Shown here: positions 57,301 through 64,000 of the stretch, piece by piece
Layout of the letters: each line of letters opens with the position of its first letter
Position numbering within the stretch: position 1 is the first letter of the stretch
From: an uncultured Lachnospiraceae bacterium
GTDB taxonomy: Bacteria; Bacillota; Clostridia; Lachnospirales; Lachnospiraceae
NCBI GenBank assembly: GCA_947629865.1
Contig: CANRFJ010000001.1
Coordinates: 124,001-188,000 of the forward strand
Length of the DNA stretch: 64,000 bases
Reading direction: 5' to 3'
Translations under genes and position numbers: made by a program
Notes under the pieces: model-generated
Told to the model about the DNA's origin: nothing
Databases searched by the model: none
What the model saw: the letters and a program-made list of their open reading frames with translations, nothing else

Positions 57301-57884
57301 AACCGGATGCGGATAATATTATTCCTATCTGTGATGACGAATACTTTGAGGATGATATTGTCGGTCGTTTCGTGAAGTTTATTGAGATGGTTTACGGTAA
57401 GGAAACTCTTGAGAAGAACTTAAGGTTTATTGCCGATGCCCTTGGCGGCAAGGAAACATCCCGCGAGGTGATCCGTAACTATTTTATGAATGATTTTTAC
57501 AAAGATCATTGCAAGATTTATCAGAAACGTCCGATTTACTGGCTTTTTGATTCCGGCAAGAAGAACGGATTCAAGTGTCTGATTTATATGCACCGCTATC
57601 AGCCGGATACCATTGCCCGTATCCGCACAGACTATGTGCATGAGCAGCAGTCCCGTTACCGCACTGCCATTGCGGATTTAGAGCAACGCATCAACGGTGC
57701 ATCAACTTCCGAGCGCGTGAAGCTGAACAAGGAGCTTACAAGGCTTCAGGTGCAGGCGGCGGAACTTACGGAATATGAAGAAAAAATTCATCATCTTGCG
57801 GATCAGATGATTCGTATTGATTTAGATGATGGGGTAAAGCATAATTATGAGATTTTCAAGGATGTGTTGGCGAAGATAAAGTGA
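54324..57884 (+). CDS. pglX: BREX adenine-specific methyltransferase PglX
   Basis: An 1186-aa class I DNA methyltransferase. SAM motif I is FFDPCLGSGHILSYAF (about 291) and catalytic motif IV is CTNPPYMNN (about 470), with a large C-terminal target-recognition part. It marks host DNA at a non-palindromic site on one strand and is needed for both protection and phage exclusion. AAAGGAG precedes the ATG. Middle codons (55-57 kb) are more AT-rich than the ends, which suggests that the recognition part was exchanged. Confidence 0.93.
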   Translation: MDKNAIKKYAVWARRELIERVSQKALQYGITADGKADPNADSVNGRLLSDIEKKQRQALIHKVNEQGYEQVMEKVAYTWFNRFAALRFMEVNGYLPSHVRVFTNDEGEFKPQILSEAIHLDLDGLNMDKVYELKNANKDEELFKYLLIVQCNALNKILPDMFQRIEDYTELLLPDYLLREGSVIETMVKELDENNWIDEVEIIGWLYQYYISEKHEEVVNSLYGKGIRKEDIPAATQLFTTDWVVRYMVDNSLGRYWVERNPNSKLIEKLEYYVPSNTQPTEVKVDPTQIEFFDPCLGSGHILSYAFDVFMEIYRDCGFTDREATEKILKYNLWGLDVDDRAFQLASFAIMMKARRYNRRIFSANIHLNISAIQESNDLPTNPMYDGASAEIAKIGCELVTAYKDAKGIGSLLTAPNVEVGILIDYLAMFDEEAVSHVGKLAWNNSVYSEIRKLIVQTEIMQKRYTIVCTNPPYMNNLKGELKKYIFKNYKDYSGDIFSAFIVRNLSYTKSDGYASFMTPNVWMFIKSFEKLRSMLISQKSITSFLLLAKGAFYKEATVDICSFVVSNTKGVEGNYIRLEQYKGDMETQKNAFLNRHKVKEDGNIFYRYMEQFSSIPGNPLAFWISDSLLNTFKNKSIDSITTSKAGIVSGNDALFLRFWYEIAFSNITLDANNFDNQQAYKWVPINKGGGFRRYYGNHEYIINIYDLWNSPEKVNESVRRSEPGYYFKKAMTWSYVTTGKSSFRYTNNKTSATAAPNLFFNSDEELFYTLAFTNCCITQNYLDLLNPTINLNVTNVSTLPIIINEEKKHTVIDLCKRNIEYCKNDWDAFETSWDFQSHPLAPMAYERQEQLNAGMNSEERKKVVTLLSERYRCWEQECEYRFSELKKNEEELNRIFIDIYGLQDELTPDVEDKDVTVRKADIKRDVHSLMSYAVGCMFGRYSIYKPGLLFAGESYSRQTFVEKLNDQLHVITQEQLVYEYRTNGIIIDEMFEPDADNIIPICDDEYFEDDIVGRFVKFIEMVYGKETLEKNLRFIADALGGKETSREVIRNYFMNDFYKDHCKIYQKRPIYWLFDSGKKNGFKCLIYMHRYQPDTIARIRTDYVHEQQSRYRTAIADLEQRINGASTSERVKLNKELTRLQVQAAELTEYEEKIHHLADQMIRIDLDDGVKHNYEIFKDVLAKIK

Positions 57885-57891
57885 GGTGCTT

Positions 57892-58740
57892 ATGAAAAAT
57901 GTGTTTTTGGACTATCTTCAGTATGAAGGGCTATATAAAAAAATCCAAATTACAGAAGAAAATATAGAGCAATTAATAGAATTTATTGGTGGGGAATGCA
58001 AGATAAGTGTTTATTGCCCAAAATGTCGTGCGGAACGGGTGTTTTCTGCGGAATCTTTTAGGGTACACTCTGATAATGGGTTTAACTCGGGGGATTTTTT
58101 TGTGCATCATTTCCAAGGCAGGTTAGAACGTGCGCAATTTGCAGGAGAAAATCATAGCGTAAAGAATGCTAAAGGATGGAGGCTAAAAAACTGGAGTGAA
58201 CTTAAATTTCCGATTACACTAATGATTACCCTTTGCTGTGCAATGGATAGTACCCATAGATTGGACTATGTTATTCACGCCCATGAAAATTATCTGATTA
58301 AGATTGGACAGTATCCCTCCATAGCGACATTATCATTCTCTGAATTGGATGAATATAAACATGTGATGAATGATTCTGTTAGAAAAGAATTTGGTACAGC
58401 TCTTGGGCTGTTCGCAAACGGTGTTGGAATTGGGGCGTATACATATCTGCGAAGGATATTTGAAACCATATTATTGAAGGCTTCGGAGACAGCTATAGAT
58501 GAAGGAAAAATTAAAAAGGTGGTATTCAATGAAGCACGGGTTACTGAAAAAATAAACATGGTCAAAGATGAATTGCCGGAGACAATAGTTGATAACCCAG
58601 TTCTTTATGGCATTATCAGCAAAGGTATTCATGAGTTATCCGAGGAGGAATGTATTGAGTATTTTCCTGTCATGAAAGACAGTATTTTACTCATTCTAAA
58701 TCAGTGGGAGAAAAGAGATGGAGACAAAGAAAAGACTTAA
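57892..58740 (+). CDS. DUF4145/HEPN-like protein inside BREX
   Basis: A 282-aa protein that is not a core BREX component. The N-terminal part has a CPKCRAE motif (partial zinc ribbon). The C-terminal part fits the DUF4145-like helical pattern: GIGAYTYLRRIFETIL, then LPETIVDNPVLYGIISKGIHELSEEECIEYF. The segment SKGIHELSEEE carries the conserved His of this group. DUF4145 is distantly related to HEPN RNases. ATG 57892 follows pglX by 7 nt with GAGGTG in the gap. First of three accessory genes between pglX and pglZ. Confidence 0.6.
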   Translation: MKNVFLDYLQYEGLYKKIQITEENIEQLIEFIGGECKISVYCPKCRAERVFSAESFRVHSDNGFNSGDFFVHHFQGRLERAQFAGENHSVKNAKGWRLKNWSELKFPITLMITLCCAMDSTHRLDYVIHAHENYLIKIGQYPSIATLSFSELDEYKHVMNDSVRKEFGTALGLFANGVGIGAYTYLRRIFETILLKASETAIDEGKIKKVVFNEARVTEKINMVKDELPETIVDNPVLYGIISKGIHELSEEECIEYFPVMKDSILLILNQWEKRDGDKEKT

Positions 58741-58793
58741 TGCGTCGATTTCAAAAATTGCTTCGAAGGTAAAAAGTAGTGGAGGTGAATGAA

Positions 58794-59498
58794 ATGTTAT
58801 ATAATGTATATTGTGATGAAAGCTGCCATTTGCAGAAAGATAATTCACCGGTAATGGTTCTTGGTGCGATGTATGCTCCGAAAGAAAAAAAAAGTCAAAT
58901 ATATACGGATATCCGTGCCATTAAAGAGAAACATGGATTGAGCAGTCATTTTGAAATCAAATGGACGAAGGTGTCTGAATCAAAAATTGATTTTTATCTG
59001 GATGTATTAGATTATTTTTGGCAAAATGATAATCTTCATTATAGAGGACTTGTAGCAACCGGAAAGAATGATTTAGATCACCAGAAGTTTAATGATGGTG
59101 ATTATGACCTTTGGTATTATAAAATGTATTTTCGTATGATTGATCCGATTATATGCCAGGAGGACGAGTATTATATTTTGCTTGATATCAAAGATACAAG
59201 AGGTGGAAAGCGTGTCCAAAAATTAAAAGAAGTGCTCTGCAATAATATATATGATTTTAATGGAGAAGTAATCAAATATATTGGACAGATTAATTCGTGT
59301 GATTCGGAAATATTACAGTTAGCTGATTTGTTCAATGGAGCATTGACATACCATTATCGCGGACTTGAAAAGGCTGAGAGATCAAATTATGGAAAGGTTG
59401 CTTTTATTGAGAAGTTAAGCGAAAGACAAAATATTGACAAAATAACTTATCGCCAGGCTTCAAAATTTAATCTATTTGTCTGGAGACCGCAGAGATAG
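58794..59498 (+). CDS. DUF3800 RNase H-like protein inside BREX
   Basis: A 234-aa DUF3800 protein. The family's acidic residues are visible: YCDESCH (Asp8, Glu9), a central LLDIKDTRGG and the C-terminal DSEILQLADLFNGAL. DUF3800 is predicted to have an RNase H fold and is often found near defence genes; its activity is not settled. ATG 58794 has GGAGGTG upstream. It lies 53 nt after the DUF4145-like gene and 11 nt before the next one, so the three move together. Confidence 0.75.
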   Translation: MLYNVYCDESCHLQKDNSPVMVLGAMYAPKEKKSQIYTDIRAIKEKHGLSSHFEIKWTKVSESKIDFYLDVLDYFWQNDNLHYRGLVATGKNDLDHQKFNDGDYDLWYYKMYFRMIDPIICQEDEYYILLDIKDTRGGKRVQKLKEVLCNNIYDFNGEVIKYIGQINSCDSEILQLADLFNGALTYHYRGLEKAERSNYGKVAFIEKLSERQNIDKITYRQASKFNLFVWRPQR

Positions 59499-59509
59499 GG
59501 AGATAAGAT

Positions 59510-60103
59510 ATGGAAGAGAAACTAAAGCCGATTGAAATCAATAAAGAGGACACAATTTCCGGCATTTTTGACAGATGCCATGAGATTTTCAAAAATACGA
59601 TCGCAACAAAAGACAGACCGACATTCGGAAATAGAGAGATTTATGTGCCTATTACATGGATTGAGAATAAGGCGGAAATTTTCTGGCATTCAGCAAGTAT
59701 AGAACAGAAGCTACGGTTAGACATAAAACCATGTAATAATGATATTACAGCTGCGCATTGCGAAGAGAACTGTGTGACTGGTATAGATTCTATAATATTG
59801 AGTAATGGAGACGTAAGAGAAAAATGTATTTACCGGGCAGTTCGTATAGGCTGGATTAGTGAAGTCATCAATATGTATAATGCAGGTGATCTGCGAGTGA
59901 GATATTGGGAGAAGGTCAATTCTAAAAAACGAAAGCGATTATATTTACAGTATTTGGAAGACGAAATAAATTATTTGGTTATTTTTGAAGAAAAGAGTCA
60001 GAAAAGGGTTCGTCTGATAACTGCCTATCCGGTGTTCTTCATTAGTGCGAAAAAGGACTATGAGAAAGATTACCAAAACTACATAAAAACAGTTTCAAAA
60101 TAA
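59510..60103 (+). CDS. small putative BECR-fold RNase inside BREX
   Basis: A 197-aa protein. Its C-terminal third (KRKRLYLQYLEDEINYLVIFEE...VRLITAYPVFF) resembles the phage Barnase-EndoU-ColicinE5/D-RelE group, in which the LxTAY stretch forms the core strand. The middle has conserved-looking FWHSAS and a Cys-rich patch (CEENC). This is pattern recognition, not a domain hit. It starts 11 nt after the DUF3800 gene and ends before a weak hairpin (60108-60132). Confidence 0.45.
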   Translation: MEEKLKPIEINKEDTISGIFDRCHEIFKNTIATKDRPTFGNREIYVPITWIENKAEIFWHSASIEQKLRLDIKPCNNDITAAHCEENCVTGIDSIILSNGDVREKCIYRAVRIGWISEVINMYNAGDLRVRYWEKVNSKKRKRLYLQYLEDEINYLVIFEEKSQKRVRLITAYPVFFISAKKDYEKDYQNYIKTVSK

Positions 60104-60200
60104 AAAACCGGCAATCGCTATGCAAAAGCCGGATTCTCCTTCTAAACATGTTAGATGAGTTACTATTATTATATGCATAAAAGAGGAAAATGTCAAGTTG

Positions 60201-60237
60201 TTGTGGAAAAAATTTTGGAAACCAAAATTGTGGAAAA
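60201..60237 (+). promoter_or_regulatory. palindrome and direct repeats before pglZ
   Basis: Two direct TTGTGGAAAA repeats (60201-60210, 60228-60237) flank the 8-bp inverted repeat AATTTTGG-AAA-CCAAAATT (60211-60229). They lie in the 161-bp gap 60104-60264, the only long gap in the BREX cluster, 28 nt before pglZ. This is a good candidate operator or internal promoter region. Confidence 0.5.
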
Positions 60238-60264
60238 CATCAGGAAATATCAGGAGGCTGAGAT

Positions 60265-62859
60265 ATGGATTCAGATAAGATTATACAGGAATTGAATCAA
60301 CGATTTGCCGCCCCACTGCCGGAGTTCTATAAGCGCCGCATTGTATTTTGGAAAGACGAAGACGGAGAATTCCGGGATAGGATAGATGAGGTGACATTGA
60401 ATAATGCAAAGCTGTTGGTACTGACAGGTACTAATAACTTTGCTGCGAAAAAACTGCTGTCAGTGGATGACACCACGAATAATTATCTGGTATATTGTCC
60501 GTTGTCTTTCGAGAAACAGGAAGACAACTGGCTTCTTGATATTGAATTATATAGTGAAGAGTTCCGGGCGGATCTGATCTCTATCTGGATGGATGAGCTG
60601 GGTATTCCACAGGTACATGCGATGCGTAAACAGGTAAAGGAATACCAGAAGTATTTTAATGCTAAGGTGCGAAGAGACAAGATTGCAGGACAGAGCAAAA
60701 TGCCGACGGTTCCGGCACAGCTTCACATGGCGGTTATGGGAGCCCTTGGTGGCCTGAAGGATGTTTCGCCTGTAGCAATCATGAAGGAAGTACTGAAGGC
60801 CGGTCTGGATATCGATACGAACCATCTGTATCAAGAGTTTGTCAATTACGGAGCAGATAAAGCGTTTTGGCGCATGGCGAAGCAGGGATCCGGATATGAT
60901 GCTGAGCAGAAGGATATTGCTCAGATGGCAACACATCTGCTTCTGACGGCAGCCACAAGAACAATACGTCTGGAATATCTGGCGGGACTTGACGGCTGGA
61001 TTTCGTCACCGCATCAGGCGTTCTGTTATGACTTTGTTTCAGATTGGCTGCATAGTGACGATCAGGAGCAATTTTCAGAGATAGCCAAAACGGTAGAAGA
61101 TGAACTAAAGCTTCCTCAAAGGTTCATGAAGCTGGAAGTTAGTGATTTGGTAGATACAGAGATCTTCCCATGTTTGGACGAAGTGATCCTGATTAAACTG
61201 ATGACGGAGATCAGCGACCATATCATTGATGTGGACGCAATCAGGAGAACGGTGGAAAAGCGTCGGACGACAGTGGGCTATGCACAGGTCAGGGATTACT
61301 ATGAAGGAATCCTGCAGGTGGCCAACATGCAGGCATTTTATAAAGAGCATACGACAGGCTTTCATTCGGCAGAGGCAAAGAAAGTATGGAAGGAATACAC
61401 ATCGGAGTATTATAGGATGGATACTTATTACCGGCTGTTCCATAAAAGCTACGGTGAGAGCCTGAAGTCTTATAATTCAGATCTTCATGACCTGTTCCGC
61501 TCTGTTATGGAAAAGGTGGAGGGGTTGTACAAGAACTGGTTTCTGGGACAGCTTGGCGGAAACTGGTCTGCTGTGTGTTCAGAGGAATTGGCGAAATACG
61601 GACGGATTCTGGAGGTGCCGCAGCAAGTGGACTTTTATAAGAACAGAATCCAGAATGCGGACAGCAGGGTGTTTGTCGTTATCTCTGATGCTCTGCGTTA
61701 TGAGGTGGCAGCTTCACTGACAGAACAGCTTCGGAGAGAGACACAGGCGGATGTAAAGCTTCAGGACGTCCAGGGAATCTTTCCGACAATCACAAAGTTT
61801 GGTATGGCAGCGCTGCTTCCGCATAACGAGCTGGAAGTCGAGCTGCATGGTGATGTGCTGAAGGTCATGGCGGACGGTGTATCTACGGATGCAGGATATC
61901 GAGACAAAGTGTTGAAATCTGCAAGACCAAACAGCGTGGCAATCAAGTACAACGATTTGGTGAGTGTAAAGAGAGCTGACCGGAGTGCGATGGTCAAGGG
62001 TATGGATGTCGTGTATATTTATCACGATACTATTGATGAGGCGAGTCACACGGCGGATTCGATGGTGTTTCCTGCCTGTGATGAGGCGATTCAGGAACTG
62101 AAGAACCTGACGAAAATCATCTGCAATGATTTCGGCGCAACGCATATCCTGTTCACAGCGGATCACGGATTTCTTTATACATATAGTCCGCTGACGGAGG
62201 ATGATAAGATTGACAAGACGGGATTTATCAATCGCATTGTGGAATATGGAAGACGCTTTGCTATTATGCAGAAAGATGCTGATCCGGATTATCTGCAGAA
62301 GGTACAGTTTCTCGAAGGCAAGTCTGAATATGACGCATTTGCGCCGAAGGAAAATGTACGGATTAAGATGAGCGGCAGCGGTCTGAATTTTGTGCATGGC
62401 GGCATCAGTCTGCAGGAGATGGTCGTCCCTGTGATTGATTATCATTTTTTGAGGAACCAGAATAAGCAATATCAGAGAAACCAGAAGAAGTATGATACGA
62501 AGCCAGTAGAGATAAGTCTTCTGTCAGCAACGCATAAGGTTAGTAATATGATTTTCTCGCTGAACTTTTACCAGAAAGAGCCGGTGGGAGATAATCGTGA
62601 GGCGGCGACTTATCAGCTATATTTCACAGATAGTAATGGTAAACAAATTAGTGATGTTGCGAAGATCATTGCGGATAAGACCAGCGATAACGGACAGGAA
62701 CGGACATTCCGGTGTAGTTTTAATTTGAAGTCGTTGAAATATGACAATAAGGAAATTTATTATCTTGTCATTACAGATGCGGATGGTTTGATTGTGGCCC
62801 GTGAAGAGTTCCAGATAGACATTGCTTTTGCAGTGGATGAATTTGATTTTTTCAGTTAA
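60265..62859 (+). CDS. pglZ: BREX phosphatase-like protein PglZ
   Basis: An 864-aa PglZ protein of the alkaline phosphatase superfamily. The metal-site motif is seen as VFVVISDALRYEVAASL (about 473) and the second as ILFTADHGFLYTY (about 630). It is essential in type I BREX and interacts with BrxB. CAGGAGG precedes the ATG. 18 nt to brxL. Confidence 0.93.
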   Translation: MDSDKIIQELNQRFAAPLPEFYKRRIVFWKDEDGEFRDRIDEVTLNNAKLLVLTGTNNFAAKKLLSVDDTTNNYLVYCPLSFEKQEDNWLLDIELYSEEFRADLISIWMDELGIPQVHAMRKQVKEYQKYFNAKVRRDKIAGQSKMPTVPAQLHMAVMGALGGLKDVSPVAIMKEVLKAGLDIDTNHLYQEFVNYGADKAFWRMAKQGSGYDAEQKDIAQMATHLLLTAATRTIRLEYLAGLDGWISSPHQAFCYDFVSDWLHSDDQEQFSEIAKTVEDELKLPQRFMKLEVSDLVDTEIFPCLDEVILIKLMTEISDHIIDVDAIRRTVEKRRTTVGYAQVRDYYEGILQVANMQAFYKEHTTGFHSAEAKKVWKEYTSEYYRMDTYYRLFHKSYGESLKSYNSDLHDLFRSVMEKVEGLYKNWFLGQLGGNWSAVCSEELAKYGRILEVPQQVDFYKNRIQNADSRVFVVISDALRYEVAASLTEQLRRETQADVKLQDVQGIFPTITKFGMAALLPHNELEVELHGDVLKVMADGVSTDAGYRDKVLKSARPNSVAIKYNDLVSVKRADRSAMVKGMDVVYIYHDTIDEASHTADSMVFPACDEAIQELKNLTKIICNDFGATHILFTADHGFLYTYSPLTEDDKIDKTGFINRIVEYGRRFAIMQKDADPDYLQKVQFLEGKSEYDAFAPKENVRIKMSGSGLNFVHGGISLQEMVVPVIDYHFLRNQNKQYQRNQKKYDTKPVEISLLSATHKVSNMIFSLNFYQKEPVGDNREAATYQLYFTDSNGKQISDVAKIIADKTSDNGQERTFRCSFNLKSLKYDNKEIYYLVITDADGLIVAREEFQIDIAFAVDEFDFFS

Positions 62860-62877
62860 GGTGGAAGGAGAGTAAAG

Positions 62878-64000
62878 GTGGAACCAATGGTAGAAGATGC
62901 AGAAGATAAGCGCGAAGTAATAAAAAAGAAACTCCGTCAAAGTTTTGATGGCAAGATTGTCCGTAAGGATCTAACGAAGAAGATTAAGGAAGGTGCAAAC
63001 GTGCCAGTGTATGTCCTTGAATTTTTACTGGGGCAGTATTGCAGTTCGGATGATGATACCGTCATTGAGCAGGGCGTAGCGAATGTGAAGAAGATTCTAG
63101 CTGACAATTTTGTCCGTCCGGATGAAGCACAGAAAGTTCTGTCCAGGCTTCGCAAGAAGGGAAGTTATACTGTCATCGACATGGTGACGACAAGGTTGGA
63201 TATGAAACAGAATCTGTATGTGGCCAGTTTCTCCAATTTGGGAATCACGAATGTTCTTTTGGATGATGAGTATCCTGAGAAGTATGATCGGCTGCTCTGC
63301 GGTGGCATATGGTGCATTGTGCAGCTGGATTATGAATATGTGGAAGAAGAAAAGAAGAACGGTATGCCGGTACAGATTCGGAAGCTGACACCGATTCAGA
63401 TGCCGCATGTTGAGATTGAGGAACTGAAGGAAGGCCGCAAACAGTTTACAGAGGATGAGTGGCTGGATATCATGATGCGTTCTATCGGTATGGAGCCGGA
63501 TGAGTTGACTGAGCGCGAGAAATGGCTGCTTTTGTTGCGTATGGTTCCGCTGGTAGAGAACAATTTCAATCTGTGTGAGTTAGGGCCGAGATCCACAGGT
63601 AAGTCTCATCTGTATAAGGAGATATCGCCGAACAGTATTCTGGTATCTGGTGGACAGACGACGGTAGCGAACCTTTTCTATAACATGGGAAGGAAGACAG
63701 TCGGTCTGGTAGGCCTGTGGGACTGCGTGGCTTTCGATGAGGTTGCTGGTATCAACTTTAAGGATAAAGACGGCATTCAAATCATGAAGGACTATATGGC
63801 GTCTGGATCTTTTGCCAGAGGCAAGGAAGAAAAGGCGGCGTCTGCATCAATGGTATTCGTTGGCAATATCAATCAGAGCGTGGATGTATTGATGAAGACA
63901 TCCAGCCTGTTTGATCCATTCCCGCCGGATATGGGAACCGATACGGCATTCCTTGATCGTATGCACTGCTATATTCCTGGCTGGGAGATTCCGAAGTTTA
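62878..64000 (+). CDS. brxL: BREX Lon-like ATPase BrxL, 5' part
   Basis: The frame is open to the window end (374 codons seen). Walker A is GPRSTGKSH (about 235) and Walker B is in CVAFDEVAGI. BrxL is an AAA+ protein with a C-terminal Lon-like protease domain lying outside the window; it forms DNA-bound barrels. GTG 62878 has AAGGAGAG 5 nt upstream; ATG 62887 would be too far from it. Confidence 0.93.
   Translation, partial: MEPMVEDAEDKREVIKKKLRQSFDGKIVRKDLTKKIKEGANVPVYVLEFLLGQYCSSDDDTVIEQGVANVKKILADNFVRPDEAQKVLSRLRKKGSYTVIDMVTTRLDMKQNLYVASFSNLGITNVLLDDEYPEKYDRLLCGGIWCIVQLDYEYVEEEKKNGMPVQIRKLTPIQMPHVEIEELKEGRKQFTEDEWLDIMMRSIGMEPDELTEREKWLLLLRMVPLVENNFNLCELGPRSTGKSHLYKEISPNSILVSGGQTTVANLFYNMGRKTVGLVGLWDCVAFDEVAGINFKDKDGIQIMKDYMASGSFARGKEEKAASASMVFVGNINQSVDVLMKTSSLFDPFPPDMGTDTAFLDRMHCYIPGWEIPKF

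Overview
The window looks like a Lachnospiraceae-type (Firmicutes, Clostridia) chromosome. The support is core gene content (ftsH, mutS2-response regulator-kinase, yhaM, rlmD, trmL, a VanW/G5 surface protein, a GH13 amylase), strong Shine-Dalgarno sites, occasional GTG/TTG starts and consensus sigma-A promoters. I cannot place it to genus from sequence alone.

Region 1 (1-21.2 kb) is ordinary, fairly GC-rich core genome: the 3' end of ftsH, a cytosolic GH13 hydrolase, tRNA-Gly(UCC), a B12-binding radical SAM protein, a VanW protein, an AIR-synthase-like/Lrp/aminotransferase cluster, a CheX-like protein, trmL, an ECF sigma factor with a membrane partner, a mutS2-response regulator-histidine kinase operon, yhaM and rlmD. 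It ends sharply just after rlmD.

Region 2 (21.3-25.4 kb) is the edge of an accessory island. It holds a degenerate direct-repeat patch, an AT-rich DUF2971-like gene, a large serine recombinase, a sigma-region-4-like protein and a small protein.

Region 3 (25.7-34.5 kb) is one compact operon: XRE regulator, a HamA-like (DUF1837) protein, a HamB-like helicase, a type III Mod methyltransferase and a type III Res nuclease. Gaps are -4 to +39 nt, so a Hachiman-like pair and a type III restriction-modification pair seem to be expressed as one unit. The usual nuclease residues of the HamA-like protein appear to be replaced.

Region 4 (34.5-49.4 kb) is a scrapyard of mobile-element and defence remnants. 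It has two paralogous AlbA_2/HATPase regulators and fragments of more, a ParB gene joined by deletion to the 3' part of virD4, a HipA-like kinase with a small partner, broken IS200 and IS3 transposases, an MntA antitoxin with a truncated HepT, a fused GmrSD-like type IV restriction enzyme, a zinc-ribbon/SEC-C protein with an RxxxxH motif, a cupin, and a decayed XRE gene paralogous to the one in region 3.

Region 5 (49.4-64.0 kb) is a type I BREX locus: brxA, brxB, brxC, pglX, pglZ and brxL (cut by the window end). Three extra genes sit between pglX and pglZ: a DUF4145/HEPN-like protein, a DUF3800 RNase H-like protein and a small protein resembling BECR-fold RNases. A palindromic intergenic region follows them.

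The whole of 25-64 kb reads as a defence island grown by stacking on integrative-element debris. The two points most worth following are the composite HamAB + type III operon with an apparently nuclease-dead HamA, and the putative nuclease cassette inside BREX.
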